The notes under the pieces are model-generated. The model was not told the DNA's origin, ran no database searches, and was given only the letters and a program-made list of their open reading frames with translations. From Chitinophagales bacterium (GTDB lineage: Bacteria; Bacteroidota; Bacteroidia; Chitinophagales; CAIODY01): DNA of 53,706 nt. The stretch is taken from positions 1 through 53,706 of the forward strand of contig CANGEV010000018.1 of assembly GCA_947452995.1 (NCBI GenBank), read 5' to 3'. This document shows, one piece after another, positions 44,833-51,602 of the stretch (positions within the stretch are counted from its first letter, which is position 1; the number at the start of each line of letters is the position of its first letter). The position numbers and the translations under genes are program-made.

Positions 44833-45178
44833 CTATAGATGTTACACATGAACTACAAAAAGAATAAATTTTGTTCAGTTCAATGCGTAACTGAACGCTT
44901 AGATACATTGTAAATGCTTTTAAGTAGTTTTTAATTGATGTTTATTGAAATGCTATATATCCACGAATAGTTTTAATGTGTTAGTTGTGTATATATAATA
45001 ATTATTCAGATGTTTTTTAATGGAGTCTATATTATATTGATTAATTAATAAGTAGTTGATGTATAGCTATTACAGAATCGTATACAATAAAAACAAAAAG
45101 TATTTATAGAGCGACAAATTGTGAATTATTGTTTTTTTAAATAGGTATAGATTTGTACTAATCATTTAAGGAATGAGA
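44833..45178. other. AT-rich spacer between the two RNA-like elements
   Basis: About 345 bp of very AT-rich DNA without a convincing reading frame. An 8-bp inverted repeat (GTTCAGTT at 44873, AACTGAAC at 44889) and a -7-like box TAGATTTG at 45148-45155 are the only distinct sites. The latter could start a transcript through the second element into the gene at 45272; a well-spaced -33 box is not visible. Confidence 0.5.
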
Positions 45179-45246
45179 CAGTGTTAAAGTGTTTTTGTTT
45201 TAATCTTTAATGCTGTTGGGGTTCTATTTCGATAGAACCCCTTTTT
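45179..45246 (+). ncRNA. candidate small RNA or leader attenuator, copy 2 of a duplicated element
   Basis: The 40-nt head (45179-45218) repeats copy 1, including GTGTTAAAGTGTTTTTGTTT, the TAATCTTTAA block and CTGTTG. A strong terminator follows: GGGGTTCTAT (45218-45227) pairs with ATAGAACCCC (45232-45241) over a TTCG tetraloop, then TTTTT. It ends 25 nt before the ATG at 45272, so it may act as a premature terminator in that gene's leader or as an independent small RNA. Confidence 0.5.
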
Positions 45247-45271
45247 AATCAAACCATTTTAAAAGTTCAAA

Positions 45272-45775
45272 ATGAAAAAACTATTTCTCCTATTTTTTAC
45301 ATTAGTCATTCTAACATCTGCAAGGTCTCAGGTAATATTACGTTCAGGCTTTGCTATACCATTGGAGCTTTCTAGCTCTGTCTCTTCTAACTCTGCAATG
45401 CAAGGGCAACAGGTTGATCTTCGGGTTATTTACGATATTACTGTAGATGGTAAGACTGTAATTCCAGCAGGAACATTGGCAAAAGGTATTGTAAGACGTG
45501 TATCGAAAGCTAAAGGTGCTGGTCGCGCTGGTGTGATTGAATTGCAAGTTGAATCAATAACAATTAATGATCAGCAAATTGGTTTAACAAGTAACACTTT
45601 GTTGGTTGAAGGCGAAAATAAAAAGGCTCTCGCTTGGGGTCTTACCGGAGGTGGTTTTTTTGTTGTTGGACCTCTTTCTTTCTTCTTTTTACTAATAAAA
45701 GGAGAAAGTGCAGTTATTCAAGCAGGAACGAAATTAGATGCAACTTTAGTTAAAACTGTTAGCGTAAACCAATAA
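45272..45775 (+). CDS. exported protein of unknown function
   Basis: A 167-residue protein with signal peptide MKKLFLLFFTLVILTSARSQ. The mature part is beta-rich with a repeated idea: VDLRVIYDITVDGKTVIPAGTLAKGIVRRV and ESAVIQAGTKLDATLVKTV, both with a (P/A)AGT turn. A hydrophobic glycine-rich segment (ALAWGLTGGGFFVVGPLSFFFLLI) near residue 115-140 may be a membrane segment. No named family recognised. It lies behind the second RNA-like element and 5 bp before the next gene, so the two are an operon. Confidence 0.6.
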   Translation: MKKLFLLFFTLVILTSARSQVILRSGFAIPLELSSSVSSNSAMQGQQVDLRVIYDITVDGKTVIPAGTLAKGIVRRVSKAKGAGRAGVIELQVESITINDQQIGLTSNTLLVEGENKKALAWGLTGGGFFVVGPLSFFFLLIKGESAVIQAGTKLDATLVKTVSVNQ

Positions 45776-45780
45776 ATAGT

Positions 45781-46788
45781 ATGAAATACTTTTTAGTTAT
45801 TCTAGCTACTTTAATCACTTTTTCAGTATGTGCCAAACAAAAACAAAAAACCTTACTTCATAATACTTATCAAGTCTTTACTGTGGCAAGTGATAATGTA
45901 AAAATGAAGGGTGGATATTTTGTCTTTGAGAATGATGATCTTTGGATTGTATATGATTTTTGGAATACTGCTGGAGCTTTCTCAATGCGTATTCACAATA
46001 AAACTGATCGACAAATAACATTCGATTTTGGTAAAAGTCAAATTGTTATGCCAGGTGGTTTATCAAAACCATATTGGACTGACAAGGTGGAAATTACTTC
46101 GAACACTTATTCTTCTCAAACGACTAGATCGGCAGCAGCAGGAAGTTCAGCGACAGTTTCAGCATCACAGGCCGCTGCCATTGCACGAGGTTCTTATGGT
46201 CTTATGGAAGCGCAGGGTGCAAGTGCATCAGCGAGTTCTGTATATGGTATTTCTAGAACCAACGGTTATTCATCAACAAATACTGTGATTGACAAGCCTT
46301 TAAGATATATTAATATTCCTGCTGATGGTTCAATTGAGATGAAAGGTTTTGCTGTTGTTCAAGATGTTTATGCTACAATGGATTTTCCCATCAATAATGT
46401 AACTAAAGATCCTGTTGAAATTTCTTTCAAGCGTAATGAATCTCCTATATCTTTTGCTAATAATTTGAGTTATTCTTTTGAAGAGGGCTCCAATAATGTA
46501 ACCACCATCATAAGTAAGTTTTGGGTTAAGAAAGTAACTAATATGTTTGTTTCTCATTATAACGGCCCCAAAATTTCTAGAAAATACCATGATGAGTATG
46601 GAAATGTAAATGAACGAAAAGAATTTCAATATCCATATGCAGCACCGAATTCATTCTTTATTTATCGTCCAAGAACAATAGACAAATTACTTGCACTTAA
46701 AATTGCAACTGCCTGTGTATGTGGTCCGCCAATTATTTATGTTGCTTTAGCAGGTCTTGTAGCAGGAATTCAGGCTATAAGTAAATAG
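45781..46788 (+). CDS. exported/membrane protein of unknown function
   Basis: A 335-residue protein starting with signal peptide MKYFLVILATLITFSVCA; the VCA ending could alternatively be a weak lipobox (FSVC). Residues ~20-105 form a beta domain (GGYFVFENDDLWIVYDFWNTAG, MRIHNKTDRQITFDF). A low-complexity Ala/Ser-rich stretch follows at ~115-165 (SAAAGSSATVSASQAAA), then a second beta domain and a C-terminal hydrophobic segment (IATACVCGPPIIYVALAGLVAGI). No family recognised. Base composition is AT-rich. Second gene behind the duplicated RNA-like element. Confidence 0.6.
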   Translation: MKYFLVILATLITFSVCAKQKQKTLLHNTYQVFTVASDNVKMKGGYFVFENDDLWIVYDFWNTAGAFSMRIHNKTDRQITFDFGKSQIVMPGGLSKPYWTDKVEITSNTYSSQTTRSAAAGSSATVSASQAAAIARGSYGLMEAQGASASASSVYGISRTNGYSSTNTVIDKPLRYINIPADGSIEMKGFAVVQDVYATMDFPINNVTKDPVEISFKRNESPISFANNLSYSFEEGSNNVTTIISKFWVKKVTNMFVSHYNGPKISRKYHDEYGNVNERKEFQYPYAAPNSFFIYRPRTIDKLLALKIATACVCGPPIIYVALAGLVAGIQAISK

Positions 46789-46820
46789 TTTCTTTGAGTT
46801 AAACTGTAAATTAATTTAGT

Positions 46821-47117
46821 ATGCGATTTCTTAAGTTTTTTTTCATCGTTATATGCTGTGCAGTTACTATGTCCGCAAGCGCAATTAGTAGTGAATTTAA
46901 ATTAAATCAGAAATCTGTTGATGAGCAATTTAAAAATGCAGAAAGCGTATCCCTGAATTTGTTTTTAGCTTCATTTTGGAATATCCCTAGTAAGCCCGAT
47001 TTAACACATAATGAACTTTGGGTAATTAAAAATCGTATTTACTATTCAATTTTTGGCTTATTTAATTATTATAATTATTATGATACAAAGTTTGATTTGA
47101 CTTGTATTATGTCTTAG
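46821..47117 (+). CDS. short exported protein, possibly a truncated gene
   Basis: A 98-residue reading frame with signal peptide MRFLKFFFIVICCAVTMSASA. The following ISSEFKLNQKSVDEQFKNAESVSLN resembles the short conserved region that precedes the TM2 domain in many Bacteroidota secreted proteins. The expected TM2 core (two hydrophobic helices with a GxxGxHRFYLG-like turn) is absent; instead there is an aromatic-rich end (YYSIFGLFNYYNYYDT). It may be a decayed TM2-type gene or an unrelated small protein. Confidence 0.45.
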   Translation: MRFLKFFFIVICCAVTMSASAISSEFKLNQKSVDEQFKNAESVSLNLFLASFWNIPSKPDLTHNELWVIKNRIYYSIFGLFNYYNYYDTKFDLTCIMS

Positions 47118-47143
47118 AATTATTTATCTATTCAAAAAATTTC

Positions 47144-47380
47144 ATGAAAAAATTTATTCTTGCTTTACTCCTTTTTTCGTTTGTTAGTTTGGTTTCCTCT
47201 GCAAATCCGCGCCATTCAGTTTGTAAAGGTTATTATCAGGAACAATATACATGGCAAACCATTACAATTGAAATTGAAGAAAGTAATGGTCGTTATCAAG
47301 TGTATTATTGGGATAGAAATCGTCGACCATGTAATCAGTATCAGCATTTTGCTGCGCCGTTAAATCCGAATAATGATTAA
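47144..47380 (+). CDS. small secreted protein of unknown function
   Basis: A 78-residue protein from the ATG at 47144, which begins a clean signal peptide MKKFILALLLFSFVSLVSSA. The mature ~58 residues contain two cysteines (SVCKGYY, RPCNQYQ) and a beta-hairpin-like TWQTITIEIEESNGRYQVYYWD. No family recognised. Earlier in-frame ATG at 47102 would place 14 residues before the signal peptide. Last gene of the AT-rich small-protein cluster. Confidence 0.55.
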   Translation: MKKFILALLLFSFVSLVSSANPRHSVCKGYYQEQYTWQTITIEIEESNGRYQVYYWDRNRRPCNQYQHFAAPLNPNND

Positions 47381-47484
47381 GCGAAAAATAATAACTTAAC
47401 GCATTATGTCTCCACTCAAGAATATGGTACAATATATTTTAGCGTATATGAGTGCCAATAGTTCTAGATAAAAAGTCCCCACAC

Positions 47485-47520
47485 AAAAAACCCCACCACC
47501 TCTCGGTCGTGGGGTTTTTT
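47485..47520 (+). terminator. strong intrinsic terminator after the small-protein cluster
   Basis: AAAAAACCCCAC (47485-47496) pairs with GTGGGGTTTTTT (47509-47520), with an inner ACC/GGT extension and TCTC loop. A-runs on the left arm could also serve the minus strand. Confidence 0.88.
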
Positions 47521-47566
47521 ATTTTTGGCCTTTTCACATTTTTTAATGCGTTACAAGATGCCGTTT

Positions 47567-47605
47567 AATTAGCAAAACTTGCATTTTTTACAAGTTTTGC
47601 TAATT
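47567..47605. repeat. 15-bp perfect inverted repeat
   Basis: AATTAGCAAAACTTG (47567-47581) and CAAGTTTTGCTAATT (47591-47605) are perfect complements around a 9-nt T-rich loop. No T-run follows on the plus strand (CTTGCC), so it is not a standard terminator. Located between the terminator and the site array of the fic gene. Confidence 0.7.
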
Positions 47606-47702
47606 CTTGCCTTTCCAAAGTACAACGCCTATTACTAAATTTTCAGGCTTATGGCGCGCTGCAACTAGCAAATACTGTGCGCGTACACAATAACTATATG
47701 TG

Positions 47703-47942
47703 TTATAATGGAAAATATTTTCTATTTACAGTGTTATAGTGGAAAATTTTCGACCTTTTTCGAATATATGCGACTTTTAGTGGAAAAACTGAACAAATAA
47801 CTTCATCTCATTAATTATCATTGATTTAAGTTCACTTACAGCAATAGACAGAAGTCTTATAATGGAAAATATTTTCCCAAAATAGGTTTATAGTGGAAAA
47901 TTTACGCTAAACTTGTGATAAATCTGATAGATAATGGAAAAT
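47703..47942 (+). promoter_or_regulatory. array of six TTATARTGGAAAAT sites upstream of fic
   Basis: Sites start at 47703, 47734, 47775, 47857, 47888 and 47929. Four match the consensus exactly (47703 and 47857 with A, 47734 and 47888 with G at the R position). The sites at 47775 and 47929 diverge at the edges. Spacings are 31 and 41 bp within each triplet, and the triplets are 154 bp apart. The last site overlaps the fic start codon. All sites have the same orientation. Best explained as an operator array for a DNA-binding protein (inference). Confidence 0.75.
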
Positions 47943-49421
47943 AATCTACCGCTTCATTTACAAGAAGTAATCTTTAGTTCAAAGAATCCTGCTATCTCGA
48001 AACAAATAGGCAAACTGCAAAAAGTTGGAGCCATCAGAAAAATTGCGCCCAGAATATATTCGTCCAATTTAGAAGAGCCCATTGAAGGCATCATACGCAG
48101 AAATATCTTTCAGATATTAGGCAATCTATACCCAGGTGCACTGTTGAGTCACCGGTCGGCTTTTGAATTTCAGCCCACTAAATCAGGTATGCTGTTTTTA
48201 ACAACGAGTTATACCAAAAAAGTAAGCCTTCCGGGCATTACACTTCAATTTTTACAGGGGCATCCACCCATTGAAGGCGACAATAAATTTTCAGGTGAAT
48301 TGTACGCATCTCAAAAGGCGCGCGCTTTTTTAGAAAATTTGCAAGCATCCAAGAAAATAGGCAGTGATTCTAAAAGTTTGAGTTTACCGGAAATAGAGGA
48401 GCGTTTAGAGCAAATAATACGAGTGAATGGCGAAGATGAAATCAATAAATTGAGAGATCAGGCTAGAGCCCTTGCCAAGGAATTGGAAATGCCCAAAGAG
48501 TTTGAACGATTGAATCGCTTGATTAGTGCATTGCTTACTACTAAGACATCTAAAATTCTAAGTTCACCACTGGCCAAAGCAAGAGCATTTGGGAAGCCCT
48601 ATGATCCTGCTCGCTTGGAATTATTTGAAATGCTGTTTAGAGAATTGAAAAATACGGAATTTCCCTATCGAGCAGAAAAAAATACCACCCCCACATCTTT
48701 CCGAAACTTTGCCTTTTTTGAAAGTTACTTCTCGAATTATATCGAAGGAACTGTTTTTGAAATTGACGAAGCAAAAAAAATCATACAAACCAACAAACCA
48801 CTTCCTTCGAGAAACGATGACAGTCATGATGTGCTGGGAACCTATCAGATTGTTTCAAACAAAAAAGAAATGCAGATAACTCCTTCAACGCCTGAAGAGT
48901 TTCTTAAAATCATTTCGTTTCGTCATTCGGTACTCATGCGTGCTCGGCTGGATAAAAAGCCAGGGCTGTTTAAAGACAAAAATAATTTTGCCGGCAGCAC
49001 AGCCTTTGTGGATTTTAATTTGGTGAGGGGAACATTGGAACAGAGCTTTGGATTTTATTCGGCATTGGATCATCCCTTCGCTAAAGCAGCCTACATTATG
49101 TTTGTGATCAGTGAGGTACATCCCTTCTCGGATGGCAATGGTCGTATTGCGCGTGTGATGATGAATGCAGAATTAGTAAAAGCCGAGCAATCGAAAATCA
49201 TCATCCCAACGGTGTATCGAGAAGATTATATGGGCGCATTGAAGAAATTCACGAAGCAAAGGAAGTGCGATACCTACATCAAAATGCTACAAAGAGCGCA
49301 TCAGTTCAGTGCTAATGTATATGATGATAAAATGGATGACATGCAAGAATATTTAAACTCCTGCAAAGCATTTATGGAGGATTCGGATGTTATATTGAAA
49401 ATAGTACAACGCTCTAATTAA
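47934..49421 (+). CDS. Fic family protein with N-terminal AbiEi-like winged helix
   Basis: A 495-residue two-part protein. Residues ~1-140 resemble the AbiEi-antitoxin/transcriptional regulator type: NPAISKQIGKLQKVGAIRKI winged helix with PRIYSS, then GALLSHRSAFEFQ and SLPGITLQFL. A helical linker follows (~150-215). The Fic domain contains the inhibitory (S/T)xxxE(G/N) motif as S267-N-Y-I-E271-G272, preceding the core as in class II Fic proteins, and the complete catalytic motif HPFSDGNGRIAR (H396 to R407). Such enzymes transfer AMP to proteins, restrained by the inhibitory glutamate. The wing domain suggests DNA binding, and the site array overlapping its start suggests autoregulation (inference). 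No separate antitoxin gene is adjacent. Confidence 0.88.
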   Translation: MENNLPLHLQEVIFSSKNPAISKQIGKLQKVGAIRKIAPRIYSSNLEEPIEGIIRRNIFQILGNLYPGALLSHRSAFEFQPTKSGMLFLTTSYTKKVSLPGITLQFLQGHPPIEGDNKFSGELYASQKARAFLENLQASKKIGSDSKSLSLPEIEERLEQIIRVNGEDEINKLRDQARALAKELEMPKEFERLNRLISALLTTKTSKILSSPLAKARAFGKPYDPARLELFEMLFRELKNTEFPYRAEKNTTPTSFRNFAFFESYFSNYIEGTVFEIDEAKKIIQTNKPLPSRNDDSHDVLGTYQIVSNKKEMQITPSTPEEFLKIISFRHSVLMRARLDKKPGLFKDKNNFAGSTAFVDFNLVRGTLEQSFGFYSALDHPFAKAAYIMFVISEVHPFSDGNGRIARVMMNAELVKAEQSKIIIPTVYREDYMGALKKFTKQRKCDTYIKMLQRAHQFSANVYDDKMDDMQEYLNSCKAFMEDSDVILKIVQRSN

Positions 49422-49485
49422 TTATTCGAATTTTTAATGCAATGCACGCTAATCGTGTAGGTTTAATTATAATTTTTTACCTCCC

Positions 49486-50307
49486 TTAGTAACTCTCCGA
49501 TTCATTCGGGAAATCTTGTGATTTCACATCGTCGATATAGTTGCTTATCGCTCCTTTAATGCCATCATATAATTCCATATAACGACGTAAAAAGCGTGGA
49601 TGAAAGCCTGTATTCAGTCCGAGCATATCGTGTAATACCAAAACTTGTCCGTCGACCCCCGCTCCGGCACCAATGCCAATTACAGGAATTTTAACGGTCT
49701 TCGCCACGCGCTCAGCAAGGTCGGCAGGAATCTTCTCCAATACCAAAGAGAAACAGCCTAACTCTTCCAACAATTTCGCATCCTCAATCAATTTCTCCGC
49801 CTCAGGCTCTTCTGTTGCACGTACGGTATAGGTTCCAAACTTATTAATCGATTGGGGCGTCAATCCTAAATGACCCATTACCGGCACCCCTGCAGATAAA
49901 ATACGTTGTATCGATTCTTTAATCTCTTCTCCTCCTTCCATCTTCACCGCATGCGCACCACTTTCTTTCATAATTCGAATCGCAGATACCAAGGCCTCTT
50001 TCGAGTTTCCTTGATAAGAACCGAAAGGAAGATCTACTACCACTAAAGCACGTTTGATAGCACGCATTACACTCGAAGCATGATAAATCATGTGATCAAG
50101 AGTGATTGGTAGGGTAGTGTCATGACCAGCCATAACATTACTGGCAGAATCGCCTACCAGAATGACATCCATTCCCGCATCGTCTACAATTTTCGCAAGT
50201 GTATAGTCGTACGCTGTAAGCATACTAATTTTCTCACCACGCTCTTTCATTGCTTGTAAAACGTGGGTCGTCACTTTATTGACATTCATGCGGCGTTCCG
50301 TACTCAT
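49486..50307 (-). CDS. panB: 3-methyl-2-oxobutanoate hydroxymethyltransferase
   Basis: A 273-residue TIM-barrel enzyme making ketopantoate from 2-oxoisovalerate and methylene-THF, the first step of pantothenate/CoA synthesis. Signature segments: [38 protein letters not shown] (metal-binding D in GDS), [35 protein letters not shown] and [15 protein letters not shown]. The ATG at 50307 is preferred because a promoter-like TACCTTTG is read on the minus strand at 50338-50331. The longer frame to 50358 would start upstream of it and exceed the family length. Monocistronic by appearance. Confidence 0.95.
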   Translation of the reverse strand: MSTERRMNVNKVTTHVLQAMKERGEKISMLTAYDYTLAKIVDDAGMDVILVGDSASNVMAGHDTTLPITLDHMIYHASSVMRAIKRALVVVDLPFGSYQGNSKEALVSAIRIMKESGAHAVKMEGGEEIKESIQRILSAGVPVMGHLGLTPQSINKFGTYTVRATEEPEAEKLIEDAKLLEELGCFSLVLEKIPADLAERVAKTVKIPVIGIGAGAGVDGQVLVLHDMLGLNTGFHPRFLRRYMELYDGIKGAISNYIDDVKSQDFPNESESY

Positions 50308-50330
50308 AACAATTCGCTTTTGTGCTTGAC

Positions 50331-50358
50331 CAAAGGTAAGGAAGCTATTTAATAGCAA
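50331..50358 (-). promoter_or_regulatory. candidate panB promoter
   Basis: On the minus strand TTG (50358-50356) is followed after 17 bp by TACCTTTG (50338-50331), a perfect TAnnTTTG box. Spacing is slightly short of the usual 19-20. It argues for translation from the ATG at 50307. Confidence 0.45.
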
Positions 50359-50428
50359 GAAATATATATCTCTTCCTTTTGTAACAAATGTTGCCGTCAG
50401 GGATTGATTAAGTAACGACCTTTGTTGT

Positions 50429-50632
50429 ATGAAAATACAGTCTTTCTTTCGTAGGTATTGGTTGACAATGCTCGGCGTAATTCTCGGAGCAGGTATCGGC
50501 TATGGCTATTATCGTTTGGTGGGCTGTCCGAATGGGACTTGTATGATTACAAGCAAGCCTTCTCACAGCATGGCCTATTTCGGCGTGTTGGGTGGGGTGA
50601 TGATTCAGTACTTTAAAAAAAATAAAAAATAA
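50429..50632 (+). CDS. DUF6132-type small membrane protein
   Basis: A 67-residue protein with two hydrophobic stretches ([22 protein letters not shown] and [16 protein letters not shown]) separated by the conserved-looking [13 protein letters not shown] loop. The loop's two cysteines (C33 and C38) form a CxxxxC pair. I recognise this G-C-(P)-x-G-x-C-x-I-T-S-x-P pattern as the DUF6132/YtxH-like small membrane family of Bacteroidota; its function is unknown. It is followed after 3 bp by a rhodanese gene, suggesting a role in sulfur handling (inference). Confidence 0.75.
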   Translation: MKIQSFFRRYWLTMLGVILGAGIGYGYYRLVGCPNGTCMITSKPSHSMAYFGVLGGVMIQYFKKNKK

Positions 50633-50635
50633 GTC

Positions 50636-50914
50636 ATGTTAGAACAAATCATTAAAGAGGGTAAATGCAGTATCGTAGATGTACGCACGCGAGAAGAATT
50701 TGCGATGCAAAGTGTGAACGGAACGGTGAACATTCCTTTGCAAGAATTGGAAATGCACCTCGATGAATTGAAAGGAATGCAGCAGCCCATCGTCTTATGC
50801 TGCGCCTCTGGCACACGCAGTGGCATGGCGAATATGATCTTGAATCAAAAAGGTTTGCAGTCGTATAATGCCGGACCATGGTTTTATGTACAAAATGTTT
50901 TAGCAAACAAATAA
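50636..50914 (+). CDS. single-domain rhodanese-like protein (first)
   Basis: A 92-residue rhodanese domain without signal peptide. It begins directly with the fold: SIVDVRTREEFAMQSVNGTVNIPL. The active-site loop is CASGTRS with the persulfide-carrying cysteine at about C56. Stand-alone rhodaneses move sulfane sulfur to acceptors such as cyanide, thioredoxin or biosynthetic proteins. Second gene of a three-gene set with DUF6132 and another rhodanese; spacing 3 and 12 bp. Confidence 0.9.
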   Translation: MLEQIIKEGKCSIVDVRTREEFAMQSVNGTVNIPLQELEMHLDELKGMQQPIVLCCASGTRSGMANMILNQKGLQSYNAGPWFYVQNVLANK

Positions 50915-50926
50915 TAATTTAAATAT

Positions 50927-51241
50927 ATGTTATCATTACTTAAAAAATTGTTCTCTTCAGCGCCTGCAGTAGATTATAAAGAGCTTGTAAAAGCTGGTGC
51001 AATTATTTTGGACGTGCGTTCGAAAGGGGAGTATGCAGGAGGGCATATCAAAGGATCCATGAATATCCCTGTAGATCAGCTTTCCCAGAATCTGTCGAAG
51101 CTGAAAGACAAAAACAAAACGATCATCACGTGTTGCGCTTCAGGTATGCGTAGCAGCTCTGCTCGTGGTATCTTACGCTCGAATGGATATACGAATATAC
51201 ATAATGGCGGAGGCTGGATGAGTCTTAGAAACAAATTATAA
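50927..51241 (+). CDS. single-domain rhodanese-like protein (second)
   Basis: A 104-residue rhodanese domain with ILDVRSKGEYAGGHIKGSMNIPVDQL and the active loop CASGMRS (catalytic cysteine about C70). The N-terminal ~12 residues (MLSLLKKLFSSA) form a short amphipathic stretch rather than a clear signal peptide. About one-third identical by eye to the preceding gene, so the pair probably arose by duplication. Confidence 0.9.
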   Translation: MLSLLKKLFSSAPAVDYKELVKAGAIILDVRSKGEYAGGHIKGSMNIPVDQLSQNLSKLKDKNKTIITCCASGMRSSSARGILRSNGYTNIHNGGGWMSLRNKL

Positions 51242-51602
51242 ATTTTTTACAAGAATTAAAGCTTCGTTTACGCTAAGCACTAAACGCTTTGTTTATCGAC
51301 TTTCCAAGGCCGGCATATAAGTCGGCCTTCGTTATTATACTTAAGATAAGATTTACAATTCAGTAACAGTTTAATTTGGTAGTGTAAAAAAATAAGAATA
51401 CCTTTGCACCTCCAAAAAATGAGTAGGGAGTGAATCACCCGCTTCAAATATCGATAAATACGATGTTTGGGCACAGTTGACAAAAATTAATTGATTGAGT
51501 CAGCGCTTCTGAAAAACGAAAAATAATTGACTTTTGTCACGAAAGTTGAATAAAAGTCTTAAGATTTTGAAAATTTTTCGTTCTCGTTTTTAAACAAAAT
51601 TT
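51242..51602 (+). other. non-coding leader region of the secreted protein gene
   Basis: 361 bp without a credible gene. It contains a terminator-like hairpin for the rhodanese operon (AAGGCCG at 51306-51312 with CGGCCTT at 51323-51329), the promoter listed separately, and a ~190-nt predicted leader. The leader holds a small hairpin (GGGAGTG/CACCC near 51425) and a four-codon upstream frame starting at the ATG at 51419-51421. A second promoter-like TAAGATTTTG occurs near 51560. Confidence 0.5.
51375..51406 (+). promoter_or_regulatory. promoter upstream of the T9SS protein gene
   Basis: TTTG (51375-51378), a 20-bp spacer and TACCTTTG (51399-51406) match the Bacteroidota promoter consensus perfectly. 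The predicted start near 51413 gives a leader of ~190 nt before the ATG at 51603. Confidence 0.65.

Noticed and set aside
44723-44908. 61-codon minus-strand open frame in the long intergenic region
   Set aside because: It runs antisense through the first RNA-like element, has no ribosome-binding or domain signal, and such AT-rich DNA yields frames of this length by chance.
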